Counted from the stretch's first letter, positions 1 to 11,044 are shown. The stretch is DNA of 64,000 nucleotides from Advenella alkanexedens (GCF_019132845.1 NZ_JAHSPR010000006.1:62001-126000); one strand, 5' to 3'. Notes: generated from the sequence alone by a model not told the origin. Made by a program: numbers and translations.

Positions 1-3000
1 TGACCCGGTACACATCACCCTGGGTCCATTGGGTGTCTGAAGCCCGACTGACCGGCTCAATGGTTTTCTCTATCACATAACCGGCATAAGCGGGCCGGGT
101 AACCGGCACGGCTGCCAGCGCACTGACAGTCGCCCACACCCTGCCCGGTCCCTGTTTGCTCAGAGACAGCGATTCCCTGTCGGTACCTGCCCAAGGGGAC
201 AAGACTTTCTGGTTAAGGCTCATATTCTCCCAGGTCTGGGCTTCACCATTGGGTGGCATCAGCATCATATTGACACTACCCTTGGCCGGTGTTTTTTCAA
301 ACTGCCGGGCAAACTGACCCACGGCCAGGGTTCCCCACAAGTTGGCGGTGGTGGTCGACCACGCCCCTTTCTGCTGCATCTGCAGCAGACCCTGCAACAT
401 ATAGGGGATATCGTTTTCCCATGCTTTCTGATTCATGGCAGCCAGCAACAGCTTGCCCATATTCGCCTCTGGATTAAGCATGAGCCACCAGGACGAGTTG
501 CGACCGGTATCGGCAAAAACCATCGCCGTACCCTGACGGTCCATGCGCGCGACCAAGGCATGACGAATCCGTTCCAGCATCTGGCTGCGGTTCGGGATGC
601 CCTTGACCCGGGTAACAATATTCATCCAGTCAATGAGCGCAGCAGTTGACCAGTTCTGGGTATCCAGCTTGACCGATGACAACAGGGAAGGCGTGACCCG
701 GCCATAACGGGAAAGCGCTTCAAGGGCAATCACACGACGCTCAACATTGTCATTGACGGGTGCCCAGGTATTGCGCCGCAACTTGCCCAATACATAATTG
801 TGCAAGCCATCAAGCATACGATCCCGGTAGGCTGCAGGAATGCCATCAACCACTCCCTGTTTTTGCGCCTCATCGGCCATGGAAATCAGGTAGGCCGTCA
901 ATACCACATCACCATTCAGGACAGCACTGGGAAAATACATGGCCAGACCATCCTGATCCAGATAAGCGGGCAATTGCTCCATGATGGCATTCCATTTTTC
1001 GGGGCTGCTCAAGCCAACCGCAATGGAAGAGACCTGTTCAAGGCAGGTATAAGGATAGTTGTTGAACCATTTACGCACATTCTGCAGCCCGCCAGCCAAC
1101 GTAGGCTGCAACTGGACCTGCACGCCCCCCACAAACCGCCCCGCTTTCTGCAGCGACTCGGGGGGCACCTGCAAAGGAAAATCACTGACCGGCGTTTCAG
1201 GGCTGACCGATAACAGGGCAGCCTGGCGCACCGTGACGGGCGTTGCCGGTGATACTTCCTGGATGAAGCGCAGTTGATCCTGCGCATCACCGGAGCCAGT
1301 CTCGGCAACCCGCAACGTCCAGTTGAGCGTTTGACGGTCAAGGATCGAACCCGAAACGGGCACCTGGACATCCCAGCTCAATTGCCCTGAAGACCCCGCT
1401 GCCAGTTCAAGCTCTTGCGCCGGCAATGACTGTGGTGCCACCGCTGTACCGGTAAAGCTGGCCTGTACCCGTGTTTTCATGGCTCGGGCACTGGCATTGC
1501 GTACGGTGACCATGGCCTGATAACGGTCGCCTTCGCGCACCACCTGTGGCAAGCCCGGAATAATTTGCAGGTCCTGCGTGGTATGAATGAAAACAGCCCC
1601 GTCACCAAACAGCTGCGTACCATGATCGGCCGCCACCAGCACCTTGAAACGGGAAATCACGTCGTTAAGCGGGATATCAATGGTGGCCTGCCCCTGCCCG
1701 TCCAGCTCCACATTGGGCTTCCACAACAAGAGCGTATCGAGCAACTCGCGGGTGGGCGCGCCAATGCCGCCCCCACCGCCCGGTGGCAAGGCTTTACGGC
1801 CATAATGCCGACGCCCGATTATTTCCAATTGTGCCGTGGCCGTTTCAACACTGTAAGGACGCACGCCCATCATGCCCTCAAGCAGTTTCCAGCTGGGGTT
1901 ATCGGCCAGTTCAAGCAGTGCCTGATCCACCACGGCAACCGCCACGGTAGCCCCGGCGGCCGGCCTGCCATCGGGTAAGACGGCCTTAATGGTAGCCTTG
2001 GCGGTTTCCCGGATCTTGTACTGTTCCTTGTCGGGTGTTAACTGTATATTGATTTTATGCGCCGGACTTTGTACCCGGATATCGGTCAGGCCAAAACGGA
2101 AAGCGGGCTTGGCCAGGTCAATCATGGCCGTGGGCGCTGCCACTTCTTCGCTATCTTTGCCCCAGTTGAACAGGGACAGGCCAAGTGACTGACGGACCCG
2201 TCCACGCACAGCCAATACGGATACATACACATTGGGCCCCCATTCGGGTTTGATGTCAAGACTGACGGTTGGATCTTTGCCATCGATATCCACCACTCTG
2301 GCTTCCAGCACCCCTTCACGCTCGACAGCCAGCAGTGCGGTTGCCTGCCGAAACGGCATTCTCACCTGGAAACGGGCCTGTTCACCGGCCGCATATTCCT
2401 TACGCTCAGGGATGATATCGATGCGGTCATTATTCTCACCGGCAAACCAGAGTTCTTCCTGCCCGACAACCCAGACAGAAGATTCCGCCCGGGACAGGTT
2501 CCCCTGCTCATCCCGGACTTGGGCTACCAGGCTGACACGCCCGGTTTCCGTCAGGGAAACATCGCATTCAAGCCGGCCGTCATGATCGGTACGACCCTCA
2601 CAAACCGTACCCATATCCTGACTCACGCGCTGCGTGTCATAACTGTAAAAACCGCCTACCAAACGTTTGCGTACGGTATGAGAGGTGTATTTGACGGCCT
2701 GAACCTGAATGGGGGTTTGCCCAAGCGGTTTGCCAGACGGCGTCAGGGCCAGCGCGGTGATTTTGGCATTTTTACCCTTTTCAAGATAGTAACCGGTACG
2801 AATGCCTGCCACGATATTGGCCGGCCAGGCCGCAACCTGCTGGCTCAGGGTTTGGATTTCACCGTTCGGATCCAGGAAGCTGGCTTCAAAGGTAAAGGTT
2901 TTGGCTTGTTTAACCTCTGGAACAGGGGTAATTTCCAGCCGTGCCCCTCCTTTGTCATCCAGCTCCAACCGTTTTTTATCCACAAACAGTCGTGTCGCAG

Positions 3001-5515
3001 AATCAGACTGCTCATAGTCATCTTCATCCTTTATCGTGCGAGGCGGCTCAAAAGAAAAATCGCTGTAATCGGCAAAAGACACTGAGCGGTCCCGTGCCAT
3101 GGCCGAAATGGTCACAGGCAACTGACCCGCCGCACCACCGGCTATGTAATTAAGTTGCAAATCCAGATCAAGCGCATGCGGTGCAACAATGGCCCCCCCT
3201 TCCTGCCCGGGCTGGGCAATTTTCAGGCTACCCGTGAGCAGTGGCAATTTGAAAGCCTCGACCCTGAAAGAAGCGCTGCCAAAATAATCACTGCCCACAC
3301 TGTCAAACCGTGCTTCATATTCACCAAGCTTGGCCGATTTCGGAATCGTCCAGTTCGTGATGGCACTGAGGCCACCACTGGGACTTGGCTGCCACTCGAC
3401 GGGAATTTCGTATGTGTCAGAAGAGCCCATATGCGAAATGGTCAATTGCACGGGCCGTCGCCCGGCATCAGGCAAACCAAAACCATCACGGGTTTCAGTA
3501 CGGATAAAGTGCTTCATGGACACGGTTTCACCGGCCCTGAACAGGCTGCGATCAAACACCGTGTGGGTTTTCAGGTCAAGCTGATCACTGCTGTACCCCA
3601 TGGGCACGTTAAAGCGCCAGGGTTCGATACCCCGGTCCCAGCTGGTCAAGGCAAATGAATAATCCGACATCCCGTTGGCCATGGGATGGGTTTCGGGAAT
3701 ACGCACAGAGACAAAATAACCGCTCATGCCATTGTTTTCGCAATAATCCTTGCCACTGACGGGCTTTTTCAAATGCCAGATACCGTGTTCACCGGTTTGG
3801 CCGCCCGCCACCACCTGACCATCGCAAGCCAAGACATTCACCTGCGCATCAGGCACCGGCTTGGCATCATCCAGGGTAGTAACCCAAACCAGAAAATCAT
3901 CCTTGCCCTTTTTAACGTGCACGCCCAGGTTGGTTACCAATACTGCCGTTCGCACATACATGGGGTTACGGTCTTTCAGCAAGGACTGTCCCAAATGGGC
4001 AGACTTGACTTCAAGTACATGAAAGCCGGTTTGCTGCAATGGCAAGCCGATCACTTCAAAATCACGCTCGTTATTGCCACCTGAAGCAGGCAAATTGATT
4101 TTGGAGATTTTTTCATTATTGGCCAGGATGGACACCGAGCGGCTATCCACCTCTGTTTTCGGGTCTTCCCGGTCCCAGTCAATGGCCAGGTCATTCATGA
4201 TGGCACGGATATTGGCAGGACTGTAACGAACGTCATCAAGACGACGCACCCGGTGAAACCAGTTAAGTACATCCTGGTCGGTTTGCGGTACAAAATCACT
4301 GACCTGTCCCGGAGAAATGAAGTGATCACCCGCCTGCAAATGGCTTTCCACATTGCGTACCGTCAGGGGGACCAGGGCAGGTTGCTCTTTCAATGTTTTG
4401 CCCGGCTCGGTTTCGGCGTGTTTTTCTATAATGCCGAAAGTGGATGAGGCAAATTTCACCAACGGTGGAGTACGCCCGAAAGCACTCTTTAACGGAAACT
4501 GACTGGCATTGGATAACTGCCTGCCCGCGTCATCCCGAAAATCAGCGGGCAACACCACCCGCATTTCCGCATTTTCCGGAAATGGAGCCGCAAACCTGAC
4601 ACTTTCAACCAGATTATCAGGCGACTCATCCGCCCAGGAAGGGGAATACGTTTTGCCATCCACTTCCAGGGTAATCGCCTTGGCCAGTTCAAGCGAAACC
4701 GGGGCGCTAAAGTTTAAGGTAATGGGCTTGACGGGCATGCAGGCGGCATTCTGGTTTTCACGCAGACAGCTGAAACTGACCTTGAAGGGCTCCCTGACCT
4801 CATAATTTCGTTCATAGGGCAGTTCAGACAACAAACCGCCGGCACCTTCAAGACCTTTGTTAATAAACAGCTGCATTTTGCCACTGGCAGGAAGGCGTCG
4901 GCTGCATTGCACGACTTCAACCTGCCCGGCACGGTCTGACAGATAGTCCAAAGACTGACTTAACAGCTCAAGTTTTTCCTGCTGCCCCAATACCCGCACC
5001 GGGATTTGCTCACCATAGCCGGTCACCGTGCAAACGGCTTTCCGGGCCAGGGATTGGGGATTGACCGGTGCCGTGAAATTAATCACAAAGGCCTGGTCTT
5101 CATCGACCTGGTCACCGTAGGGCACGACATAATCCACCCGGGGACCGCCCGTATTGAAGGTGTATTGAGGTTCTGACTGCACGACCTTGCCCTGCAGGTC
5201 ACGAAACGCGGGATTGGGGGAAACGGTGCAGGTCACACCAGAGGGCACCCTGCCTTCAAAATCATAAGACCAGTTGGAAACATCACTCCATTTCCCATGG
5301 CCTGTCAGCGTAGGGTGATCGCATTTAACCAAGAGGGGATCGGGACTGTCGGCACGTCCAAGACGAATTACCGGCTCACTGAAACGAGCCTTGACGCTGC
5401 TGACCTCGTTAATGCGCCCGGTGGGTATCAGCGACGCTATTTGTGCCGCCTGTACGACAGAAGCCGTACCCGCCAGCAACACAAACCCCAAGGACACAAA
5501 ATGTCTTTTATACAT
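1..5515 (-). CDS. Bacterial alpha-2-macroglobulin family protein (partial, 3' end outside window)
   Basis: About 1838 codons are open without a stop from ATG 5515 to the left edge. The N-terminus is a classical cleavable signal peptide (MYKRHFVSLGFVLLAGTASV, cleavage near VQA-AQ) with no lipobox cysteine, so a soluble periplasmic or secreted protein is likely. The order is typical of the family: beta-sandwich macroglobulin repeats, an MG2/bait-like central part, a Gly-rich stretch, then the alpha-2-macroglobulin domain and a helical thioester domain. The thioester motif YPYTCLEQ lies at 1034-1057, Cys about residue 1491. In characterised relatives such proteins trap or inhibit foreign proteases and work with penicillin-binding protein 1C, whose gene would lie to the left, out of view. 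The ribosome site GGGG precedes ATG closely. It follows pgk in the same direction across a 121-bp leader with competing inverted repeats. Family call sure; target unknown. Confidence 0.93.
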   Translation of the reverse strand, partial: MYKRHFVSLGFVLLAGTASVVQAAQIASLIPTGRINEVSSVKARFSEPVIRLGRADSPDPLLVKCDHPTLTGHGKWSDVSNWSYDFEGRVPSGVTCTVSPNPAFRDLQGKVVQSEPQYTFNTGGPRVDYVVPYGDQVDEDQAFVINFTAPVNPQSLARKAVCTVTGYGEQIPVRVLGQQEKLELLSQSLDYLSDRAGQVEVVQCSRRLPASGKMQLFINKGLEGAGGLLSELPYERNYEVREPFKVSFSCLRENQNAACMPVKPITLNFSAPVSLELAKAITLEVDGKTYSPSWADESPDNLVESVRFAAPFPENAEMRVVLPADFRDDAGRQLSNASQFPLKSAFGRTPPLVKFASSTFGIIEKHAETEPGKTLKEQPALVPLTVRNVESHLQAGDHFISPGQVSDFVPQTDQDVLNWFHRVRRLDDVRYSPANIRAIMNDLAIDWDREDPKTEVDSRSVSILANNEKISKINLPASGGNNERDFEVIGLPLQQTGFHVLEVKSAHLGQSLLKDRNPMYVRTAVLVTNLGVHVKKGKDDFLVWVTTLDDAKPVPDAQVNVLACDGQVVAGGQTGEHGIWHLKKPVSGKDYCENNGMSGYFVSVRIPETHPMANGMSDYSFALTSWDRGIEPWRFNVPMGYSSDQLDLKTHTVFDRSLFRAGETVSMKHFIRTETRDGFGLPDAGRRPVQLTISHMGSSDTYEIPVEWQPSPSGGLSAITNWTIPKSAKLGEYEARFDSVGSDYFGSASFRVEAFKLPLLTGSLKIAQPGQEGGAIVAPHALDLDLQLNYIAGGAAGQLPVTISAMARDRSVSFADYSDFSFEPPRTIKDEDDYEQSDSATRLFVDKKRLELDDKGGARLEITPVPEVKQAKTFTFEASFLDPNGEIQTLSQQVAAWPANIVAGIRTGYYLEKGKNAKITALALTPSGKPLGQTPIQVQAVKYTSHTVRKRLVGGFYSYDTQRVSQDMGTVCEGRTDHDGRLECDVSLTETGRVSLVAQVRDEQGNLSRAESSVWVVGQEELWFAGENNDRIDIIPERKEYAAGEQARFQVRMPFRQATALLAVEREGVLEARVVDIDGKDPTVSLDIKPEWGPNVYVSVLAVRGRVRQSLGLSLFNWGKDSEEVAAPTAMIDLAKPAFRFGLTDIRVQSPAHKINIQLTPDKEQYKIRETAKATIKAVLPDGRPAAGATVAVAVVDQALLELADNPSWKLLEGMMGVRPYSVETATAQLEIIGRRHYGRKALPPGGGGGIGAPTRELLDTLLLWKPNVELDGQGQATIDIPLNDVISRFKVLVAADHGTQLFGDGAVFIHTTQDLQIIPGLPQVVREGDRYQAMVTVRNASARAMKTRVQASFTGTAVAPQSLPAQELELAAGSSGQLSWDVQVPVSGSILDRQTLNWTLRVAETGSGDAQDQLRFIQEVSPATPVTVRQAALLSVSPETPVSDFPLQVPPESLQKAGRFVGGVQVQLQPTLAGGLQNVRKWFNNYPYTCLEQVSSIAVGLSSPEKWNAIMEQLPAYLDQDGLAMYFPSAVLNGDVVLTAYLISMADEAQKQGVVDGIPAAYRDRMLDGLHNYVLGKLRRNTWAPVNDNVERRVIALEALSRYGRVTPSLLSSVKLDTQNWSTAALIDWMNIVTRVKGIPNRSQMLERIRHALVARMDRQGTAMVFADTGRNSSWWLMLNPEANMGKLLLAAMNQKAWENDIPYMLQGLLQMQQKGAWSTTTANLWGTLAVGQFARQFEKTPAKGSVNMMLMPPNGEAQTWENMSLNQKVLSPWAGTDRESLSLSKQGPGRVWATVSALAAVPVTRPAYAGYVIEKTIEPVSRASDTQWTQGDVYRV

Positions 5516-5541
5516 TTCCCCTACCCCTATTTTTCCTGAAG

Positions 5542-5597
5542 GGCATCGGCTGATGCCATAATTTTACGTTCTATTCTGAACGCTTATTATGGCATCA
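5542..5597 (-). promoter_or_regulatory. Competing inverted repeats in the pgk-macroglobulin spacer
   Basis: TGATGCCATAAT (5551-5562) and ATTATGGCATCA (5586-5597) form a perfect 12-bp inverted repeat with a 23-nt loop. A third arm, GGCATC (5542-5547), can instead pair with GATGCC (5552-5557). The two hairpins share one arm and exclude each other. In the minus-strand transcript they lie just ahead of the macroglobulin start. The site could be an RNA switch or attenuator, or simply a dyad operator. The pairing is seen; the function is inferred. Confidence 0.5.
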
Positions 5598-5636
5598 CTT
5601 TGAAATGTAATAAAGTTTTACTTATATGATATAAAA

Positions 5637-6836
5637 TTATTGGGCAAAACGTTGTTGCAGGATATCGACGGCAGGCAATGTCTTGCCTTCGAGGAACTCC
5701 AGGAAAGCACCGCCGCCGGTAGAGATATAGCCAACCTTGTCGGCAATGCCAAACTTGGCAATTGCAGCCAGGGTATCGCCACCACCGGCAATGGAAAAGC
5801 CTTCGGACTCGGCAATCGCTTCGGCAATTTTTTTCGTGCCATTGGCAAATGCGTCGAACTCGAACACACCCACCGGACCGTTCCAGACGATGGTTCCGGC
5901 TTTTTTCAGAATTTCGGCCAGGGTATTGGCAGTTTGTTCACCAATATCAAAAATCATATCGTCATCGGCCACTTCAGTCGCGGCTTTTTCAGTAGCCGGT
6001 GTATCGGCAGAAAAGGACTTGCCACAAACCACATCAACAGGAATGGGCACACCGGCACCCCGCTTGGCCATGATATCAATCACGGTTTTGGCCTGTTCTA
6101 CCTGATCGGGTTCTGCCAGGGACTTGCCAATATTCAGGCCACTGGCCAGCATGAAGGTGTTCGCAATACCACCGCCCACAACAAGCTGGTCGACGCGTTC
6201 AGCCAGGGCCTGCAAAATGGACAGTTTGCTGGAGACCTTGGAGCCGCCTACAATCGCCACCATTGGACGCTTGGGATTTTGCAATACACGGCCCAAAGCG
6301 GCCAGTTCTGCCTCAAGAAGCGGTCCGGCACAAACAATCGGTGCAAACCGGGCCATACCATGCGTGGTGGCTTCGGCACGGTGCGCTGTACCGAATGCAT
6401 CGTTCACATAAACATCACAAAGCGCGGCCATTTTACGGGACAGCGCTTCATCATTTTTTTTCTCGCCCACATTCACGCGGCAATTTTCCAGCAATACAAC
6501 CTGGCCGGGCGCTACCTCAAAGCCGCCATCCACCCAGTTCTGCACCAGCTCAACCGGCTGGCCCAGCAATTCGGACAAACGGGCGGCCACGGGTGCCAGA
6601 CTGTCTTTGTCGGTCAGGGTGCCTTCGGTGGGACGCCCCAGATGAGACGTAAGCAGGACGGCAGCGCCTGCCTCAAGTGCCATTTTAATGGCTGGCACCG
6701 AAGCCCGTACACGGGTGTCTTCGGTAATAATTCCCTGATCATTCAGGGGGACATTTAAATCGGAACGGATAAACACACGTTTACCCTTGAGTTGATCCGC
6801 CTTGGCCAGTGCAGAAAGCGTTTGAACGTTTAACAT
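5637..6836 (-). CDS. pgk: Phosphoglycerate kinase
   Basis: 399 aa, full length for the bacterial enzyme. It interconverts 1,3-bisphosphoglycerate + ADP and 3-phosphoglycerate + ATP in the cytoplasm, the first ATP-yielding step of lower glycolysis. Visible hallmarks are the N-terminal substrate loop [15 protein letters not shown] in the 3-PG site, GGSKVSSKL in the hinge region, NGPVGVFEF, and [13 protein letters not shown] near the C-terminus in the nucleotide site. The start ATG 6836 fits the family N-terminus. It lies downstream of gap on the same strand, with an intrinsic terminator between them, so it probably has its own promoter in 6837-6943. Confidence 0.98.
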   Translation of the reverse strand: MLNVQTLSALAKADQLKGKRVFIRSDLNVPLNDQGIITEDTRVRASVPAIKMALEAGAAVLLTSHLGRPTEGTLTDKDSLAPVAARLSELLGQPVELVQNWVDGGFEVAPGQVVLLENCRVNVGEKKNDEALSRKMAALCDVYVNDAFGTAHRAEATTHGMARFAPIVCAGPLLEAELAALGRVLQNPKRPMVAIVGGSKVSSKLSILQALAERVDQLVVGGGIANTFMLASGLNIGKSLAEPDQVEQAKTVIDIMAKRGAGVPIPVDVVCGKSFSADTPATEKAATEVADDDMIFDIGEQTANTLAEILKKAGTIVWNGPVGVFEFDAFANGTKKIAEAIAESEGFSIAGGGDTLAAIAKFGIADKVGYISTGGGAFLEFLEGKTLPAVDILQQRFAQ

Positions 6837-6943
6837 TATTTTTGCATGTCCTTAATGTATGATTATCGACTGCATGGAGCAGGCCATTTCATGCAGACCG
6901 CGCATCCATTCATGGTGATTTGACAATATTGATTGTAATAAGG

Positions 6944-6978
6944 AAAAACGGCATCTTAAGTAACAGGATGCCGTTTTT
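6944..6978 (-). terminator. Intrinsic terminator downstream of gap
   Basis: AAAAACGGCATC (6944-6955) pairs perfectly with GATGCCGTTTTT (6967-6978): a 12-bp stem with an 11-nt loop whose A/T ends provide a U-run in either direction. It sits 22 bp beyond the gap stop codon, and pgk begins beyond it. Confidence 0.85.
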
Positions 6979-7000
6979 CGTGAATTGCGAAATGAACTGA

Positions 7001-8011
7001 TTATTTGGCGTTCATCAAGGCAACAGTGGTATCAAGCATACGATTGGAAAAGCCCCACTCGTTGTCGTACCAGGATGCCACTTTAACCAGTTTGCCAGAA
7101 ACTTTGGTTAAGGTAGCGTCAAATGAGCTGGAGGCCGGGTTATGGTTGAAGTCGATGGAAACCAGCGGTGCTTCGTTGTAATCCAGAATACCTTTCAGGG
7201 AACCTTCAGACGCGGTTTTCAGGATGGCGTTCACTTCCTCAACGGTTGTTTCACGGCTGGCGATGAAAGACAGATCAACCATGGAAACATTGATGGTCGG
7301 AACACGGATCGCGTAGCCATCGAGTTTGCCATTCAATTCGGGTAATACCAGGCCAACAGCCGCTGCAGCACCGGTTTTGGTCGGGATCATGCTCATGGTG
7401 GCAGAACGTGCACGACGCAGGTCTTCGTGGTAGACGTCGGTCAATACCTGGTCATTGGTGTACGCATGAACGGTAGTCATCAAACCGGTTTCAACGCCCA
7501 GGGCTTCGTGCAGGGGCTGAACCAGCGGAGCCAGACAGTTGGTGGTGCAGGATGCGTTGGAAATAACGGTGTCGCTTGCTTTCAGAACCTGGTGGTTAAC
7601 ACCGTATACGATAGTAGCGTCAACGTCTTTACCGCCGGGTGCGGAAATAATGACTTTTTTGGCACCGCCTTTCAGGTGGGCGCTGGCTTTTTCCTTGCTG
7701 GTGAAAAAGCCGGTACATTCCAGCACGACGTCAACATTGAGTTCACCCCATGGCAATTCTGCCGGATTACGGTTGGCCAGCACACGGATCCTATCACCGT
7801 TAACCACCATGTAATCGCCATCAACCGTTACCGTACCGGGGAACTTGCCGTGGGCAGTATCGTATTGGGTTAAATGAGCGTTGGTTTTAGGGTCGCCCAA
7901 GTCATTGATAGCGACAATTTCGATATCATGGGATTTGCCACTTTCGTAGTGGGCACGTAATACATTGCGGCCGATACGACCGTATCCATTGATTGCAACA
8001 CGAATGGTCAT
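7001..8011 (-). CDS. gap: Glyceraldehyde-3-phosphate dehydrogenase, type I
   Basis: 336 aa, normal length. It oxidises glyceraldehyde-3-phosphate with NAD(P)+ and phosphate to 1,3-bisphosphoglycerate. The N-terminal Rossmann motif is [15 protein letters not shown], followed by the catalytic cysteine in [12 protein letters not shown] (about residue 155), [20 protein letters not shown] and the C-terminal [12 protein letters not shown]. It begins 16 nt after the tkt stop with a ribosome site (AGGAGAG) just before the ATG, so the two are probably one transcript. That unit ends at the hairpin at 6944-6978. Confidence 0.98.
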   Translation of the reverse strand: MTIRVAINGYGRIGRNVLRAHYESGKSHDIEIVAINDLGDPKTNAHLTQYDTAHGKFPGTVTVDGDYMVVNGDRIRVLANRNPAELPWGELNVDVVLECTGFFTSKEKASAHLKGGAKKVIISAPGGKDVDATIVYGVNHQVLKASDTVISNASCTTNCLAPLVQPLHEALGVETGLMTTVHAYTNDQVLTDVYHEDLRRARSATMSMIPTKTGAAAAVGLVLPELNGKLDGYAIRVPTINVSMVDLSFIASRETTVEEVNAILKTASEGSLKGILDYNEAPLVSIDFNHNPASSSFDATLTKVSGKLVKVASWYDNEWGFSNRMLDTTVALMNAK

Positions 8012-8027
8012 TACATTCTCTCCTGGT

Positions 8028-10082
8028 TTATAAAACTTGCTTGACTGCGTCGGCCACTTTTTCTGAAGTCAGGCCAAAATGCTTGAATAAAACACCGGCG
8101 GGTGCTGATTCACCGTAGGTATCAAGGCCCACCACAACACCGTCACGTCCGGTGTATTTATACCAGATGGAAGACACGCCTGCCTCGACGGCCACACAAG
8201 GCAATTCTTTTGGCAAAACAGAATCTTTCCATTCTTTTGACTGACGGTCAAATACATTGGTGCTTGGCATGGAAACCACACGCACCGGAATATTTTCACT
8301 GGCAAGGGCTTCCTGGGCTTTCAGGGCGATTTCAATTTCAGAACCCGTGGCGATAATAATGGCCTTGGCCTGCTCGGCATCACGCAATACGTAACCACCC
8401 TTTTCAATATTGGCGACAGCTTCAGGGCTGCGCTCGACAAAAGGCAGGTTTTGACGCGACAACAGCAAGGCACTGGGACCACCCTGCTGTACGTTTGTAC
8501 CCAGGCTGGCCGGACGGCTGACGGCTGATTTCCAGGCAATGGCGGTTTCCACTGTATCGCAGGGACGCCAGACATCCAGGTTGGGAATCAGACGCAAGCT
8601 GGCAGCATGCTCGACAGACTGGTGAGTAGGGCCGTCTTCACCCAAACCGATGGAATCATGGGTAAAAACATGCACCACACGCTGCTTCATGAGCGCGGCC
8701 ATGCGAATCGCATTGCGGGAATAATCGGAAAAGGTCAGGAAGGTGCCGCCAAATGGCAGGTAACCGCCATGCAGGGCAATACCATTCATGATGCCGGCCA
8801 TACCGAATTCACGTACACCATAGTTGATGTGACGGCCAAACTGCAGGCCATTGCCAGTGGCACGAACCGGAGCAACCCCTTTCCAGTCAGTAAAGTTGGA
8901 GCCGGTCAAGTCGGCCGAACCACCCAAAAACTCGGGCAGGATTTCAGCCAAAGCAGCAATGGCAAACTGGGAAGCCTTACGTGAGGCAACCGTTTCAGCT
9001 TTATTCACGGTTTCTTGCAGGTAAGCATTGAACTGAGCGGCAAAATCGGCAGGCAGTTCGCCATTCATGCGACGGGCCAGTTCCTTGGCCTGCTCGGGGA
9101 ATTCTTGTGCGTATCGGTCAAAGCGGGCTTGCCATTCGTCTTGCAGCTGAATGCCACGCTCTACCTGGTTCCAGCCCTGGTAAATTTCGCTGGAAATTTC
9201 AAAGGCGGGCAGATCCCAGCCAATCGCGGCACGGGTTGCCTCGATCTCGACGGCACCCAGGGGTGAACCGTGCACTTTTTCAGAGCCGGCCATATTGGGC
9301 GCGCCTTTACCGATTACCGTTTTGCAGCAAATAAGGGTAGGACCGGCATTGTCACCAAGCGCCGCTTCTTTGGCCTGGGCAATGGCACGATCAACAGCGT
9401 TTACGTCGTGGCCGTCCACATCGCGAATCACATTCCAGCCATAGGCCTCAAAGCGTTTGGGGGTATCATCGGCAAACCAGTTTTGTACCTGGCCGTCGAT
9501 GGAAATGCCATTGTCATCGTACAGTACAATTAAACGGGAAAGTCTGAGTGTGCCGGCCAATGAAGCCACTTCGTGGGAAATGCCTTCCATCAGGCAACCA
9601 TCGCCGACAAACGCGTAGGTGAAATGATCAATGACAGGCAGGCCAGGCTTGTTGAATTCCAACGCCAGCAAGCGCTCTGCCAGGGCAAAACCGACCGCAT
9701 TGGCAATACCCTGTCCGAGGGGACCGGTGGTGGTTTCGACGCCAGCGGTAATACCCACCTCGGGGTGCCCCGGTGTTTTGGAGTGCAGCTGGCGGAAGTT
9801 TTTCAGTTCCTCGATGGAAAGATCATAGCCGGTAAGGTGCAGTAAAGCATACAAGAGCATGGAGCCATGACCATTGGACAGCACGAAGCGGTCACGGTCG
9901 AACCAGGCCGGATTTTGCGGATTATGACGCAAATGCCGTGTCCATAAAGCCTGTGCAATTTCCGCCATCCCCATAGGGGCACCGGGATGACCGGAATTTG
10001 CCTTTTGAACGGCATCCATGGCGAGCGCACGGATTGCATTTGAAAGAAGTGGCGGATTATTGCTTGTGGCAGTATTCTTCAT
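8028..10082 (-). CDS. tkt: Transketolase
   Basis: 684 aa from ATG 10082, which has AGGA seven bases upstream; an upstream in-frame codon at 10133 has weaker support and precedes poorly conserved residues. The thiamine-diphosphate enzyme transfers two-carbon ketol units in the pentose phosphate pathway. Seen: the N-terminal [26 protein letters not shown], the ThDP-binding [12 protein letters not shown]...DDN block, and the pyrimidine-domain motif [15 protein letters not shown]. It leads into gap, giving a sugar-phosphate operon. The region in front is AT-rich and divergent to rsmE. Confidence 0.97.
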   Translation of the reverse strand: MKNTATSNNPPLLSNAIRALAMDAVQKANSGHPGAPMGMAEIAQALWTRHLRHNPQNPAWFDRDRFVLSNGHGSMLLYALLHLTGYDLSIEELKNFRQLHSKTPGHPEVGITAGVETTTGPLGQGIANAVGFALAERLLALEFNKPGLPVIDHFTYAFVGDGCLMEGISHEVASLAGTLRLSRLIVLYDDNGISIDGQVQNWFADDTPKRFEAYGWNVIRDVDGHDVNAVDRAIAQAKEAALGDNAGPTLICCKTVIGKGAPNMAGSEKVHGSPLGAVEIEATRAAIGWDLPAFEISSEIYQGWNQVERGIQLQDEWQARFDRYAQEFPEQAKELARRMNGELPADFAAQFNAYLQETVNKAETVASRKASQFAIAALAEILPEFLGGSADLTGSNFTDWKGVAPVRATGNGLQFGRHINYGVREFGMAGIMNGIALHGGYLPFGGTFLTFSDYSRNAIRMAALMKQRVVHVFTHDSIGLGEDGPTHQSVEHAASLRLIPNLDVWRPCDTVETAIAWKSAVSRPASLGTNVQQGGPSALLLSRQNLPFVERSPEAVANIEKGGYVLRDAEQAKAIIIATGSEIEIALKAQEALASENIPVRVVSMPSTNVFDRQSKEWKDSVLPKELPCVAVEAGVSSIWYKYTGRDGVVVGLDTYGESAPAGVLFKHFGLTSEKVADAVKQVL

Positions 10083-10299
10083 GTGTGTCCTATCTTGCGA
10101 TATATATACAATCTTGCGAACAAATTTTTTCAATAACCTATAATTTTAGCACTCTAAACCTTGCTCTTTGTCGACTGCCTGTATAAAGTAAAATTTATCC
10201 ATGTGATTTGCCTTGTCCGCAAGGGAAAATTTACCTGCAGGCTTTTGCCCTGCCCCTGTCAATCAGGATTAACCTGTTTATTCATATTGTTTATTTTCA

Positions 10300-11037
10300 A
10301 TGGCTACTCCCCGGTTTTATTGTCCCATTCCACTGCCCCTTAACGAAACCATCGCCCTGCCCGATAATGTCGCCCACCACGCCTCGCGCGCGCTGCGCCT
10401 GCGTGAAGGGGATGAGATCGTCCTGTTTGACGGAAAACAGGGGCAATACCATGCCGAACTGCGCTTCATGAACGGCAAGGCCATGGCTGCCATCAAGTAT
10501 TTCAATGCACAAGAGCATGAACTCAAAGGCAAAATCACTCTGGTCCAGGGCTTGCCTTCAGGCGATAAAATGGACTGGATCATCGAAAAAGCCAGCGAAC
10601 TGGGCGTACAGCACCTGATACCCATACAGGCAGAGCGCAGCGTCTTGAATCTAACCGGCAACCGTCTTGAAAAGCGCCAGGATCATTGGGAAAAAGTAGC
10701 CATATCAGCCGGTGAACAATGCGGCAGAAACCGGATATTGCAAATAGAACCCCTGCAAACACTGGCCCGGTTTGTATCAAATCATCCCCAACTGGATCAC
10801 AAGCTACTGTGTCACCCTGAAGGCGGTACCGATCTGGCCACTTACCTGAAAGCACAAGCCGATGCCAAAGAAATCTGCCTGATTGTTGGCCCTGAAGGAG
10901 GATGGTCTGACCGGGAGCTGGATTTACTCAAGAAAAATGGCGCCTGTCAAATTACGTATGGATCAAGGGTTTTGCGTACCGAAACGGCAGGCCTGGCACT
11001 CACGGCAGCCTGCTCGGCATTAATGAACTGGGTTTGA
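10300..11037 (+). CDS. rsmE: 16S rRNA (uracil-1498-N3)-methyltransferase
   Basis: 245 aa, usual length. It methylates N3 of U1498 of 16S rRNA using S-adenosylmethionine, acting on the assembled small subunit. An N-terminal PUA-like domain (about 1-70, HHASRALRLREGDEIVLFDG) precedes the SPOUT/trefoil-knot methyltransferase domain. Hallmarks are GDKMDWIIEKASELGVQ, KRQDHWEKVAISAGEQCGRN, the SAM-site IVGPEGGWSDRELDLL and LGSRVLRTET-like YGSRVLRTETA. It is transcribed alone, divergently from tkt, and ends at a hairpin shared with the convergent barstar-like gene. Confidence 0.96.
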   Translation: MATPRFYCPIPLPLNETIALPDNVAHHASRALRLREGDEIVLFDGKQGQYHAELRFMNGKAMAAIKYFNAQEHELKGKITLVQGLPSGDKMDWIIEKASELGVQHLIPIQAERSVLNLTGNRLEKRQDHWEKVAISAGEQCGRNRILQIEPLQTLARFVSNHPQLDHKLLCHPEGGTDLATYLKAQADAKEICLIVGPEGGWSDRELDLLKKNGACQITYGSRVLRTETAGLALTAACSALMNWV

Positions 11038-11044
11038 AGTAAAG

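Noticed and set aside
5640-6758. A 372-codon open frame on the plus strand across pgk
   Set aside because: It lies wholly opposite a strongly conserved pgk; its translation resembles no protein family and reflects codon bias of the real gene.
10083-10200. Half of a CIRCE-type heat-shock operator (TTAGCACTC) upstream of tkt
   Set aside because: The second half-site is absent at the required 9-bp spacing, so HrcA control is not supported.
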